Source of the DNA: Hydrogenophaga intermedia
GTDB taxonomy: Bacteria; Pseudomonadota; Gammaproteobacteria; Burkholderiales; Burkholderiaceae_C
DNA length: 64,000 nucleotides
Direction: 5' to 3'
Assembly: GCF_000723405.1 (NCBI RefSeq)
Contig: NZ_CCAE010000025.1
Span: forward strand, 1-64,000
The first letter of the stretch is position 1, and every line of letters starts with the position of its first letter. This document shows, in pieces, positions 9,026-17,687 of this stretch. Both the position numbers and the translations under genes were made by a program. The notes beneath the pieces are model-generated. The model saw nothing but the letters and a program-made list of their open reading frames with translations, had not been told where the DNA came from and searched no databases.

Positions 9026-9090
9026 CTAACTGTCGACCACCACCCAGCCCCGGCGCTGGGCCTCCTCCATCATCTCGCGGCGTTCTCTGA
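9026..9090 (-). pseudogene. Possible C-terminal fragment of an unknown gene
   Basis: On the minus strand this stretch reads LRERREMMEEAQRRGWVVVDS and a TAG (9028-9026). It looks like a plausible protein C-terminus but has no start and no recognisable upstream body. It abuts the haemagglutinin-like fragment, so both may be remains of genes cut at the same breakpoint. Low confidence. Confidence 0.2.
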
Positions 9091-9118
9091 GCGGCGGCGC
9101 GGGAGGTGCGCTGGCGCG

Positions 9119-9355
9119 GGCGGCGCCAGCCAGGCAGAGCCGGGGCTCAATGCCTTGCAGCACCAGATGCAGACGGCGCTGCAAGACGCGGGAGTGGACG
9201 CACTGGTTGCGCAGGAAGTGGCGGGGCTGGGCTTGGCCGGTGGGCTAGCGGCACTATCGGGCGTGGCAGGTGGCAATGCCACCGCGGGTGCGGCGTTCAA
9301 CACCGATGAGAACAACCGGCAGTTGCATGCGGATGATCGGAACCTGCACAGTTGA
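9119..9355 (+). pseudogene. Remnant of a large haemagglutinin/CdiA-like (two-partner secretion) exoprotein
   Basis: The translated stretch has Ala/Gly-rich GLGLAGGLAALSGVAGGNATAG followed by AAFNTDENNRQLHAD. This is the composition and AFNxDxNNRQLH signature seen near the end of the conserved part of filamentous haemagglutinin/CdiA proteins of beta- and gammaproteobacteria. Those proteins exceed 1500 aa; here fewer than 80 codons survive, with no start and an early TGA. It is a decayed or deleted exoprotein gene, probably once a contact-dependent toxin system. Confidence 0.5.
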
Positions 9356-9493
9356 AAGAGAAGAGCGCGCCGGCATTCAATCAACCGGAAGGTGACGTGC
9401 AGATGCGGGCAACGATTCCAGAAGTCAAGGCAGGCCACGCGCGCGCAGACGACTCATCCGATACGGGTGCCTGAAGGACCAAAAGGCCAAACC

Positions 9494-10426
9494 ATGATCA
9501 TTCAGTGGGACAAAAGATTCAAGTTTCCGCCGCCATCTCCGGATCCTGATCCCGACTGGCCGCTGAGGGAGCTTTCGGCCGAACTTCAGCGGCTGAACGT
9601 GAGTGTGGATGTGAGATTGCTTGGCGTGCCAGATGCATTCCCTGACGGAGGTTGGTGCATAGGCCGCGAGGATCTGAACAATCTGTTGGGCATTCATCCT
9701 CGCGTGCTGCGTCAGCATTTCAAGCTTTGGCTAACTAGCACGGAAGTCCTTGAGCGAATCTTGCACAGCGCGGTCTACAACCGGACCGATGCCGAGTTGG
9801 CCCGCATCAAGCAACTTGTTCCCAAGTTCGTGCACAACGCCAGTGTGGCTGAGGCAGAGAAGATTCTGGTGGATCGTGGCGCGCTGATCATTGCAGGCGA
9901 GCCTGGCGTCGGAAAGACCACTCTTGGCCGAATGCTGCTCTGGCTTCACATGGAGCAGAACTGGAAGGTCTTCGTTGTGGACGACCTGCAGGAGGCAATG
10001 GCCGTGAGCACAGCCGGCGAAAAGCGGCTTATCTTCCTCGATGATTTCCTGGGTCAGATTAGTCTGACCAACGAACTGTTGGGCAAGGTGGATCAGCGTC
10101 TGCCAGTTTTCCTGGACCGACTTCGAAACAACAAGGATCTTCGCTTCATCCTGACGACGAGGCTGTACTTGCTCAACCAAGCACAGATTCAGTCGGACAA
10201 GCTCTCGTCGCCACGAGTGGCGGCAAGTGAAATGGTCCTGAACGTCGGGGTCTATACGAGGATCATCAAAGCCAAAGTCGTCTTCAACCACATTTACTTC
10301 TCTGATTTGGTCGACGAGGAAAAGGCTAAGCTCTTGGATGGCGACTTCTTCCTCAAGATGATCGACCACCGTAGTCGTGCGCCTCGGACAGGCCGTTCGT
10401 CGAGTCAAGTCCGAACGAGTCAGTGA
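9494..10426 (+). CDS. nSTAND3-domain P-loop NTPase, C-terminally truncated
   Basis: A 310-aa protein. Residues about 55-125 (GREDLNNLL...HFKLWLTSTEVLERIL) match the helical segment preceding nSTAND3 NTPases. Walker A is GEPGVGKT (135-142), Walker B is IFLDDFLGQ (180-188), and the LTTRLYLLNQA and RIIKAKVVFNHIYFSDL blocks follow. Such proteins usually carry an N-terminal Mrr-type nuclease-like domain and several hundred further C-terminal residues. Here the frame departs from the family after FFLKMIDHR (where IIDHRNxNPR is expected) and stops within 20 codons, and residues 1-50 do not look nuclease-like. A defence-type STAND gene fragment is the likely reading. GC is visibly lower than in neighbours. 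Start ATG 9494 has AAGG at suitable spacing. Confidence 0.6.
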   Translation: MIIQWDKRFKFPPPSPDPDPDWPLRELSAELQRLNVSVDVRLLGVPDAFPDGGWCIGREDLNNLLGIHPRVLRQHFKLWLTSTEVLERILHSAVYNRTDAELARIKQLVPKFVHNASVAEAEKILVDRGALIIAGEPGVGKTTLGRMLLWLHMEQNWKVFVVDDLQEAMAVSTAGEKRLIFLDDFLGQISLTNELLGKVDQRLPVFLDRLRNNKDLRFILTTRLYLLNQAQIQSDKLSSPRVAASEMVLNVGVYTRIIKAKVVFNHIYFSDLVDEEKAKLLDGDFFLKMIDHRSRAPRTGRSSSQVRTSQ

Positions 10427-10492
10427 CCGGAAGACGGCCGAAAGAGTGAAATCGGTGGAATGGCTATATGACTGCACCCGCCGCGCTGCAGC

Positions 10493-10963
10493 CTACTGGA
10501 ACTCCGTCGCGATCGACCCGCGCTCATCATTGTCAACCGCACGATATAAAAGGCGCCGCCCAGGCCACTCCTCCACAGGCCGCAGAAGCACATCGCGCAC
10601 AAACGGCTCTGCGTCGAATCTGAACAGCAACGGACCGACCTTCCGCGCCTCACCACGTGTAGGCTTCCACAAGGTATCAATCCATTTGAGACCCCAACCG
10701 GGGTTAGGCCCGTGGTGCCGATCGAGGCGGCCAATGCCTTTCATGTCGGCCACCGCAATCTCGCCGAGCATGTCCACCAACGCCTCCTCACAGCCCACCA
10801 GGGATGTCTGCGACACCCTCCGCCCCTTGCGGCAGGTCACCTCGTAAACCACCAGATACCAAGGCCCCTCCAAAGCGCAGGTGACAACTGTCCAGTGCTT
10901 CTGCTTGTGCGGAGCGATGGAAGGATGGCGGAATGAGGCGGAACCGTTGGAGGTAATAAACAT
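10493..10963 (-). CDS. Hypothetical protein, orphan in the AT-richer island
   Basis: A 156-aa soluble protein starting MFITSNGSASFRHPS, with features such as KHWTVVTCALEGPWYLVVYEV, GWGLKWIDTLWKP and a terminal LLYRAVDNDERGSIATEFQ. No family is recognised. The ribosome site AGGGAG lies about 7 nt before the ATG, supporting a real gene. It lies among gene fragments with lower GC, so it was probably acquired. An immunity protein or phage-type cargo is conceivable from context but unproven. Confidence 0.55.
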   Translation of the reverse strand: MFITSNGSASFRHPSIAPHKQKHWTVVTCALEGPWYLVVYEVTCRKGRRVSQTSLVGCEEALVDMLGEIAVADMKGIGRLDRHHGPNPGWGLKWIDTLWKPTRGEARKVGPLLFRFDAEPFVRDVLLRPVEEWPGRRLLYRAVDNDERGSIATEFQ

Positions 10964-11190
10964 GGGCGAACTCCCTGAAGCCAGTGAGTGTTCCCTCCTC
11001 GATCAGCGGCTTGGACCGCTTTGATGCAGAAAAAGCATTTCCGAACTCTGATTCCTGCTGCACCGCACCACCCGTCTCAATTTGAGAACACTTCCCCCGC
11101 GCGCCGCCTTTCGAGGGTTAACCCACCCCTCCCCTTCAGACCCCGAGTGCTCCACTGTCCCCGGCTTCCCCACGAACCCAGGAGACAACC
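10964..11190. other. Intergenic spacer before the cox cluster; nothing identified
   Basis: 227 bp between the divergent orphan gene and coxS. It is AT-richer at the left end (10990-11060) and should hold promoters for both. I see no convincing sigma-54 or operator element. A minus-strand reading (FGNAFSASKRSKPLIEEG) looks protein-like but has no supporting start or stop context. Confidence 0.4.
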
Positions 11191-11655
11191 ATGCCCGTAG
11201 AACTGAAGGTCAACGGCCGAAGCGTGGCCGTGGACGCGGCACCCAACACGCTGCTGGTGCACGCGCTTAGAGAACACCTGCGCCTCACCGGCACCCACGT
11301 GGGCTGCGACACCGCGCAATGCGGCGCCTGCACCGTGCACGTGGACGGCAAGGCCGTGAAGTCGTGCAACGTGCTGCTGGCCCAGGTGGCCGGGCGCTCG
11401 GTCACCACCATCGAAGGCATGGCCGCCGCCGACGGGACCATGCACCCCATGCAGGCCGCCTTCAAGGAGTGCCATGGCCTGCAGTGCGGCTTCTGCACAC
11501 CGGGCATGGTGATGAGCGCGGTGGACCTGTGCCAGCGCCACCCCGGCGCCAATGAGGCGCAGATCCGCGAGCAGCTGGAAGGCAACCTGTGCCGCTGCAC
11601 GGGGTACCACAACATCGTCAAGGCCGTGCAGCAAGGCGCTGCCGCCATGAAATAA
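11191..11655 (+). CDS. coxS: Form II CO dehydrogenase-like (2Fe-2S) small subunit, CoxS
   Basis: A 154-aa xanthine-oxidase family iron-sulfur subunit. The plant-ferredoxin cluster ligands are in [12 protein letters not shown] with a later Cys at KSCNVLL; the second cluster uses [10 protein letters not shown] and CRCTGYHNI. It transfers electrons from the molybdenum centre in CoxL to the FAD of CoxM. It is the first gene of an S-L-M-D-E-G run, the order typical of form II clusters. CAGGAGACAACC before the ATG supplies the ribosome site. Confidence 0.92.
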   Translation: MPVELKVNGRSVAVDAAPNTLLVHALREHLRLTGTHVGCDTAQCGACTVHVDGKAVKSCNVLLAQVAGRSVTTIEGMAAADGTMHPMQAAFKECHGLQCGFCTPGMVMSAVDLCQRHPGANEAQIREQLEGNLCRCTGYHNIVKAVQQGAAAMK

Positions 11656-11666
11656 GGAGCGCGATC

Positions 11667-14042
11667 ATGGGTGCCATCGATTTCGCCAAACTCCCCCACA
11701 TCGGTGAGCCGCTGCGCCGCAAGGAGGACTACCGTTTCCTCACCGGCGCCGGCCAGTACACCGACGACATTCAGCTCGCGAACATGCAGCACGCGGTGTT
11801 CGTGCGCTCGCCGCATCCGCACGCCAACATCCGCTCCATCAACAAGGCCGCCGCGCTGGCGGCGCCGGGCGTGGTGGGCGTGTTCGACGGGCAGGACGTG
11901 GCCAACGACAAGATCGCCGGCCTGCCCTGCGGCTGGCTCATCACCAGCACCGACGGCCAGCCGATGAAGGAGCCGCCGCACCCGGTGCTGGCGCAGGGCA
12001 AGGTGCGTTACGTGGGCGACCACGTGGCCATCGTCATCGCCGACACGGTGGAACACGCCAAGAACGCGGCCGAACTGGTGGAGGTGGACTACGAGCCGCT
12101 GGCCGCCGTGGTGGACGTGCGCGACGCGGCCAAGGGCACGGCGCTGCACGACATTGCGCCCGACAACCACTGCTACAAGTGGGCCATTGGCGACAAGGCG
12201 GCGGTGGACGCCACCTTTGCCGGCGCGGCGCACGTCACCAAGATCGACCTGGTGAACAACCGGCTGGCGCCCAACCCCATCGAGCCGCGCGCCTGCATTG
12301 GCAACTACAACCGCGCGAACGACGAGTACACGCTGTACGTGGCCAACCAGAACCCGCACGTGGAGCGGCTGCTGATGACGGCCTTCGTGATGGGCCTGCC
12401 CGAGCACAAGGTGCGCGTGATCGCGCCGGACGTGGGGGGCGGCTTCGGCGCCAAGATCTTCCTGTACGCGGAGGACGTGGCCGTGACCTGGGCGGCGAAG
12501 AAGCTGAACTGCGCGGTGAAGTGGACGTGCGAACGCAGCGAGGCCTTCTTGTGCGACGCGCACGGCCGCGACCACGTGACGCACGCCGAGCTGGCGATGG
12601 ACAAGGACGGCAAGTTCCTGGGCTTCCGCGTGCACACGGACGCGAACCTGGGCGCCTACCTGTCCACCTTCTCCACGGCGGTGCCCACCATCCTGTACGC
12701 CACGCTGCTGGCGGGGCAGTACACCACGCCGCAGATCTACGTGGAGGTGGACGCGTGGTTCACCAACACCTCGCCCGTGGACGCGTACCGCGGCGCGGGC
12801 CGGCCCGAGGCCACCTACCTGCTGGAGCGCATCGTCAGCCGCGCGGCGTGGGAGATGAACCTGAGCCAGGACGAGATCCGCCGCCGCAACTTCATCACCC
12901 AGTTCCCGTACCAGACGCCGGTGGCGCTGCAGTACGACACGGGCGATTTCAACGCGTGCATGGACAAGGCGAACGAGCTGGCCGACGTGGCGGGCTTTGC
13001 CAAGCGGCGCGCGGCGAGCGAGGCGAAGGGCCTGCGGCGCGGCATTGGCTACAGCAGCTACATCGAGGCCTGCGGCCTGGCGCCGTCGAACATCGCAGGC
13101 GCCCTGGGCGCGCGCGCGGGCCTGTTCGAATGCGGAGAGGTGCGCGTGCACCCCACGGGCAGCGTCACGGTGTTCACCGGTTCGCACAGCCACGGCCAGG
13201 GGCATGAGACGACGTTCGCGCAGGTGGTGGCGTCGCGGCTGGGCATCGATCCGTCGCAGGTGGACATCGTGCACGGCGACACGGGCCGCGTGCCGTTCGG
13301 CATGGGCACGTATGGCTCGCGTTCCATCTCGGTGGGCGGCGCGGCCATCATGCGGGCGCTGGACAAGATCGAGGCCAAGGCCAAGAAGATCGCCGCGCAC
13401 CTGCTGGAGGCCAGCGATGCCGACATCGACTTCGCCAACGGCGAGTTCACGGTGAAGGGCACGGACAAGAAGATCGCCTTCGGCCAGGTGGCGCTCACGG
13501 CCTACGTGCCGCACAACTACCCGCTGGACAAGCTGGAGCCGGGCCTGAACGAAACGGCCTTCTACGACCCGACCAACTTCACCTTCCCCGGCGGCACTTA
13601 CATCGCCGAGGTGGAGGTGAACCCCGAGACGGGCGAGACGCGCGTGGACCGCTTCACCGCGGTGGACGACTTCGGCACCATCATCAACCCGATGATCGTG
13701 GAGGGCCAGGTGCACGGCGGGCTGGTGCAGGGCATTGGCCAGGCGCTGCTGGAGCACTGCGTGTACGACCGGGAAACGGGCCAGCTCGTCACCGGCTCCT
13801 TCATGGACTACGCCATGCCGCGCGCCGACGACGTGCCCAGCTTCACCCTGGGCCACGTGTGCACACCCTGCACCACCAACCCGCTGGGCACCAAGGGCTG
13901 CGGCGAGGCCGGGGCCATCGGCTCGCCGCCGGCGGTCATCAACGCCGTGCTGGACGCCCTGGCGCCGCTGGGCGTGAAGGACATCGACATGCCGGCCTCG
14001 CCCTCGCGCGTGTGGCAGGCCATTCAATCGGCCAAGAAGTGA
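11667..14042 (+). CDS. coxL: Form II CO dehydrogenase-like molybdopterin large subunit, CoxL
   Basis: A 791-aa xanthine-oxidase family large subunit. The active-site loop reads VDAYRGAGRPEA. AYRGAGR marks form II CoxL, as opposed to AYxCSFR of true (form I) CO dehydrogenases. Other family blocks are DVGGGFGAK (cofactor/substrate), GSHSHGQGHETTFAQ and GCGEAGAIG with the conserved Glu near the C-terminus. Form II enzymes are often annotated as CO dehydrogenases, but for most the physiological substrate is unproven and may be an aldehyde or heterocycle. It starts 11 nt after coxS; a longer frame upstream overlaps coxS and is discarded. Confidence 0.92.
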   Translation: MGAIDFAKLPHIGEPLRRKEDYRFLTGAGQYTDDIQLANMQHAVFVRSPHPHANIRSINKAAALAAPGVVGVFDGQDVANDKIAGLPCGWLITSTDGQPMKEPPHPVLAQGKVRYVGDHVAIVIADTVEHAKNAAELVEVDYEPLAAVVDVRDAAKGTALHDIAPDNHCYKWAIGDKAAVDATFAGAAHVTKIDLVNNRLAPNPIEPRACIGNYNRANDEYTLYVANQNPHVERLLMTAFVMGLPEHKVRVIAPDVGGGFGAKIFLYAEDVAVTWAAKKLNCAVKWTCERSEAFLCDAHGRDHVTHAELAMDKDGKFLGFRVHTDANLGAYLSTFSTAVPTILYATLLAGQYTTPQIYVEVDAWFTNTSPVDAYRGAGRPEATYLLERIVSRAAWEMNLSQDEIRRRNFITQFPYQTPVALQYDTGDFNACMDKANELADVAGFAKRRAASEAKGLRRGIGYSSYIEACGLAPSNIAGALGARAGLFECGEVRVHPTGSVTVFTGSHSHGQGHETTFAQVVASRLGIDPSQVDIVHGDTGRVPFGMGTYGSRSISVGGAAIMRALDKIEAKAKKIAAHLLEASDADIDFANGEFTVKGTDKKIAFGQVALTAYVPHNYPLDKLEPGLNETAFYDPTNFTFPGGTYIAEVEVNPETGETRVDRFTAVDDFGTIINPMIVEGQVHGGLVQGIGQALLEHCVYDRETGQLVTGSFMDYAMPRADDVPSFTLGHVCTPCTTNPLGTKGCGEAGAIGSPPAVINAVLDALAPLGVKDIDMPASPSRVWQAIQSAKK

Positions 14043-14063
14043 TTCATTCAAGGAGACAAGACC

Positions 14064-14855
14064 ATGTATGCCTTCACCCTTGAACAACCCAAGACCCTGG
14101 CCGATGCGAAGCGGCTGGCCGGCGGCGGCGCGCAGGCGCTGGCGGGCGGGCAGACGCTGATCGCGTCGCTGAAGCAACGCCTGGCGCAACCCGGCGCGCT
14201 GGTGGACCTGGGCGGTGTGGCCGAGCTGCGCGGCATCCGCCGCGAGGGCAACAGCCTCGTCATCGGCGCCATGACGCGCCATGAAGAGGTGGCCAACAGC
14301 GCGGACGTGAAATCGTCCATTCCCGCGCTGGCCGCGCTGGCCGGTGGCATTGGCGACAGGCAGGTGCGCGCGATGGGCACGATGGGCGGATCGGTGGCCA
14401 ACAACGACCCGGCCGCGTGCTACCCCAGCGCGGTGCTGGCGCTGGGCGCCACCATCGTCACGGACAAGCGCGAGATCAAGGCCGACGACTTCTTCCAGGG
14501 CATGTACAGCACCGCGCTGGACAGCGGCGAGCTGATCACCGCGATCCGCTTCCCCATCCCGAAGAAAGCGGCGTACGCCAAGTTCCGCCAGCCGGCCTCG
14601 CGCTTTGCGCTGGTGGGCGTGTTCGTGGCGCTCACCGACGGCGGCGCGCGCGTGGCCATCACCGGTGCGGGCAACGGCGTGTTCCGCCACGCGGGGCTGG
14701 AGGCGGCGCTCACCAAGAGCTTCACGCCCGAGGCCGTGCAGGGTGTGGCGGTTGACGCGGGCCAGCTCAACAGCGACCTGCACGCCAGCGCCGAGTACCG
14801 CGCGCAGCTCATTCGCGTGCAGACGCAGCGCGCGGTGGCTGCGGCCAATGGCTGA
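14064..14855 (+). CDS. coxM: Form II CO dehydrogenase-like FAD-binding medium subunit, CoxM
   Basis: A 263-aa FAD subunit of the xanthine-oxidase family. The family FAD/pyrophosphate loops AGGQTLIASLK and MGTMGGSVANNDPAA are both present. It takes electrons from CoxS and passes them to the respiratory chain. AAGGAGACAAG precedes the ATG. Its TGA overlaps the ATG of coxD by one base, indicating translational coupling. Confidence 0.92.
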   Translation: MYAFTLEQPKTLADAKRLAGGGAQALAGGQTLIASLKQRLAQPGALVDLGGVAELRGIRREGNSLVIGAMTRHEEVANSADVKSSIPALAALAGGIGDRQVRAMGTMGGSVANNDPAACYPSAVLALGATIVTDKREIKADDFFQGMYSTALDSGELITAIRFPIPKKAAYAKFRQPASRFALVGVFVALTDGGARVAITGAGNGVFRHAGLEAALTKSFTPEAVQGVAVDAGQLNSDLHASAEYRAQLIRVQTQRAVAAANG

Positions 14856-15766
14856 TGCCTGAAGCCGCCGCCACGACGACCGAACCGCGCGACATCGACG
14901 GCTTGCTGGCCGCGCTGCGCGGCGTGGGCTACCACGCCCCGCGCGCGCTGGCCACGGCCGTGTTCCTGGCCATTCGCCTGCAGCGCCCGTTGCTGCTGGA
15001 GGGCGAACCCGGCGTGGGCAAGACGGAGCTGGCCAAGGCCTTGTCGCGCGTGCTGCAGCGCCCCTTGCTGCGCTTGCAGTGCTACGACGGCATGGAGCAA
15101 CGCGAGGCGCTGTACGAGTGGAACCACACCGCGCAGCTGCTGCACATGCGCGCGGCGCAGAACACCGCCACGCCGGAGCAGATCGAGCGCGAGGTGTACC
15201 AGGAGCGTTACCTGATCCGCCGCCCGCTGCTGCAGGCGCTGCAGACGCCGCCGCCGGGCGCGGTGTTGCTGATCGACGAGGTGGACCGCGCGGACGAGCC
15301 CTTCGAGGCGTTTCTGCTGGAGTACCTGGGCGAATACCAGGTGAGCATCCCCGAGCTGGGCACCATCACCGCGATGGCGGCGCCGCTGACGATATTGACG
15401 AGCAACCGCACGCGCGATCTGAACGACGCGGTGAAGCGGCGCTGCCTGTACCAGTGGCTCGATCACCCCGACCGCGAGCGCGAGCTCGCCATCGTGCGCG
15501 GCCAGGTGCCGCAAGCCAGCGCCGCGCTCACCGAGCAGATCGCGCGCTTCGTGGAGCGGCTGCGCGCGCAGCCCTTCAGCAACGCCTTCCAGCGCAGCCC
15601 CGGCATTGCCGAGAGCGTGGAATGGGCCAAGGCCCTGGTGGCGCTGGACACACTCACGCTCGACCCGGAGGTGATTCAGGACACCGCGGGCATTCTGTTC
15701 AAGCAGCGCGAGGACGTGGCCGCGCTGTTGCCGATGATCGATCAGCTGTTGGCACCGGAAGTCTGA
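14855..15766 (+). CDS. coxD: MoxR-type AAA+ ATPase, CoxD
   Basis: A 303-aa MoxR-family AAA+ ATPase. Walker A is GEPGVGKTE and Walker B is VLLIDEVDRAD, with sensor region LTSNRTRDLNDAVKRRC. CoxD with CoxE is known from Oligotropha to mature the [CuSMoO2] or related Mo active site after the apoenzyme folds. The N-terminus overlaps coxM by one base and coxE follows after 8 nt, so the three are coupled. Confidence 0.9.
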   Translation: MPEAAATTTEPRDIDGLLAALRGVGYHAPRALATAVFLAIRLQRPLLLEGEPGVGKTELAKALSRVLQRPLLRLQCYDGMEQREALYEWNHTAQLLHMRAAQNTATPEQIEREVYQERYLIRRPLLQALQTPPPGAVLLIDEVDRADEPFEAFLLEYLGEYQVSIPELGTITAMAAPLTILTSNRTRDLNDAVKRRCLYQWLDHPDRERELAIVRGQVPQASAALTEQIARFVERLRAQPFSNAFQRSPGIAESVEWAKALVALDTLTLDPEVIQDTAGILFKQREDVAALLPMIDQLLAPEV

Positions 15767-15774
15767 GGATCGCC

Positions 15775-16947
15775 ATGCAACTCGGCGACGCCAGAACGGG
15801 GAAATTCCCGGACCAGATCACCGCCTTCGGCCGCGCCCTGCGCCGCGCCGGCGTGCCGGTGGACAGCGCGCGCATCGCCAGCGCCATCACCGCCACGCAA
15901 CTGGTGGGCCTGGAACGGCGCGACGACCTGCAGGCGGCGCTGGGCGCGGTGCTGGTGAGCCGCCCGCAGGACGTCGAGGTGTTCGATGAACTCTTCGCGG
16001 CCTTCTTTCGCAACCCCGAGCTGGAAAAGCAACTGCTGTCGCAGATGCTGCCCAAGTCGCCCACCGCCAAGCCCGCCGCGCGCAGCGCGCGCGCGCAAGA
16101 AGCGCTGACCGTGGCCGGCGCGGTGGCCAAGCAGCGCGCACCGAGCGAGACCGAACTGCGCTTCGACGCCGCCATGACCGCGAGCGACCTGCAGCGCCTG
16201 CGCCACGCGGATTTCGCGGGGCTGTCGGCCAGCGAGTTCCGCCTGGTCGAAACCCTGGCGCGCGAGATCGCCCTGCCCTTGCCCGAGGTGCCCAGCCGAC
16301 GCGACCGGCCCGGCCAGCGCGGCCACCGCATTCACTGGGGCCGCGCGCTGCAGCAGGCGCGGCGGCACGACGGCGAGCTGATCGCGCCGCCGCGCCGCCA
16401 GCGCCGCCGCCAGCCGCTGCCGCTGCTGGTGCTGGTGGACGTGTCCGGCTCCATGGAGCGCTACGCGCGCTTGCTGCTGGCGTTTCTGCACCAGGCCACG
16501 CGCGGCGCGCCGCGCTCGGCCTTCGCTTTCGGCACCCGCCTCACCGATCTGCGTGCCGCCTGGAAGCAGAGCGACGCCGACACCATGCTCGCGCTGAGCA
16601 ACGCCGCCATCGCGGATTTCGCGGGCGGCACGCGGCTGGGCATGTCGCTTGCCGAATTGCGCGAGAAGCACGCGCGCTGCCTGGTGGGCCGGCGCACGGT
16701 GGTGCTGCTCATCACCGACGGCCTGGACACCGGCGACCCGGCGCTGCTGGACACCGAACTGCTCTGGCTGCGGCGCCACAGCCGCCAGGTGCTGTGGCTC
16801 AACCCGCTGCTGCGGTACGCGGGTTATGAGCCGCTGGCGCAAGGCGCGAGCGTGCTGCACCGCCACGCGCACGGCATGCTGGCCGTGCACAACCTGGAAC
16901 GGCTGGAACAGCTCGCCCAGGCCCTGGCCGAACTGCTGAAAACATGA
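15775..16947 (+). CDS. coxE: VWA-domain maturation protein, CoxE
   Basis: A 390-aa CoxE protein with a C-terminal von Willebrand A domain. MIDAS residues are visible in LVDVSGSM, GGTRLG and ITDGLDTGD. The N-terminal half is a helical CoxE region with a basic, Arg-rich linker (PPRRQRRRQ). It partners CoxD in active-site assembly. The ATG at 15775 is chosen because the longer open frame overlaps coxD. Confidence 0.9.
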   Translation: MQLGDARTGKFPDQITAFGRALRRAGVPVDSARIASAITATQLVGLERRDDLQAALGAVLVSRPQDVEVFDELFAAFFRNPELEKQLLSQMLPKSPTAKPAARSARAQEALTVAGAVAKQRAPSETELRFDAAMTASDLQRLRHADFAGLSASEFRLVETLAREIALPLPEVPSRRDRPGQRGHRIHWGRALQQARRHDGELIAPPRRQRRRQPLPLLVLVDVSGSMERYARLLLAFLHQATRGAPRSAFAFGTRLTDLRAAWKQSDADTMLALSNAAIADFAGGTRLGMSLAELREKHARCLVGRRTVVLLITDGLDTGDPALLDTELLWLRRHSRQVLWLNPLLRYAGYEPLAQGASVLHRHAHGMLAVHNLERLEQLAQALAELLKT

Positions 16948-17020
16948 AACACCCCCGCCGCGCTTCGCGCGACCCCCTCCAGGGGGCGGCACCTGCGGCC
17001 CGGCAAAGCCGGTTCCGCGG
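16948..17020. repeat. Palindromic intergenic repeat
   Basis: Just after coxE: a CGCGCTTCGCGCG palindrome, then ACCCCCTCCAGGGGG, then GGCCCGGCAAAGCCGG, i.e. three hairpin-forming units in tandem. I recall near-identical dispersed elements between genes in Acidovorax, Polaromonas and relatives. It may act as an mRNA stabiliser or partial terminator between coxE and coxG. Only one copy was noticed in this window. Confidence 0.5.
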
Positions 17021-17081
17021 TACCTCTTGGTTGCGGGTCTGGCGCTCGAAGCGTTGAATCGAACCTCCGAAGGAGACTCTT

Positions 17082-17678
17082 ATGGACATGCAAGGCCACC
17101 GCCTCCTCCCCGTCGACCAGGTCAAGGCCTGGGACGCCCTCAACGACCCGGCCGTGCTCAAGGCCTGCGTGCCGGGCTGCGACAAGTTCGAGCCCCTGGG
17201 CGACGACGCCTACGCCGTGGGCGCGGCCATCAAGGTGGGGCCGGTGTCGGCCAAGTTCACCGGGCGCGTGCAGCTCAGTGAGGTAACGCCCCCGCGCAGC
17301 TACAAGCTCACGTTCGAAGCCCAGGGCGGCGTGGCCGGCTTCGGCAAAGGCGAATCCACCGTGACGCTGGACCCCGCGCCCGGGGGCAGCGAGCTGACGT
17401 ACACGGTGAAGTCCACCGTGGGCGGCAAGATCGCCCAGCTGGGGCAACGCCTTATCGACGGTGCGGCCAAATCCATGGCCGACGACTTTTTCCGCCGCTT
17501 CGAGGAAGAATTGCTGCGCCGCCACCCCGAGGCCGCGGCCGCACGCGTGGCGGTGCCGGTGACGGCCGGGGCCGGCGGGCCGTCGGGCCCCATGCCCGGC
17601 TGGGCCTGGCCGGCGCTGGCGTTTGGCGGCACATTCATCATTGCGCTCATCATCTTTTTCAGCCTCGCCTGGGGCTGA
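17082..17678 (+). CDS. coxG: CoxG, SRPBCC-fold membrane-anchored protein
   Basis: A 198-aa CoxG protein. Residues 1-150 form an SRPBCC domain (FEAQGGVAGFGKGESTVTL; VGGKIAQLGQRLIDGAAKSMADDFF). A linker leads to a C-terminal transmembrane helix, WAWPALAFGGTFIIALIIFF. CoxG tethers the CO dehydrogenase to the membrane in Oligotropha and, more recently, was reported to carry quinone. The gene follows the palindromic repeat, has GAAGGAG before the ATG, and lies 9 nt before xdhC. Confidence 0.88.
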   Translation: MDMQGHRLLPVDQVKAWDALNDPAVLKACVPGCDKFEPLGDDAYAVGAAIKVGPVSAKFTGRVQLSEVTPPRSYKLTFEAQGGVAGFGKGESTVTLDPAPGGSELTYTVKSTVGGKIAQLGQRLIDGAAKSMADDFFRRFEEELLRRHPEAAAARVAVPVTAGAGGPSGPMPGWAWPALAFGGTFIIALIIFFSLAWG

Positions 17679-17687
17679 TCGCTCACC

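Noticed and set aside
10377..10490. A plus-strand reading RLGQAVRRVKSERVSDRKTAERVKSVEW after the nSTAND3 gene
   Set aside because: It looks protein-like but is short, has no start signal and runs antisense into the 156-aa gene; at most a further scrap of debris.
11136..14783. A 1215-aa open frame on the minus strand across coxS-coxM
   Set aside because: It is antisense to well-conserved cox genes, is very His/Arg/Val-rich, and exists because high GC removes stops in that frame.
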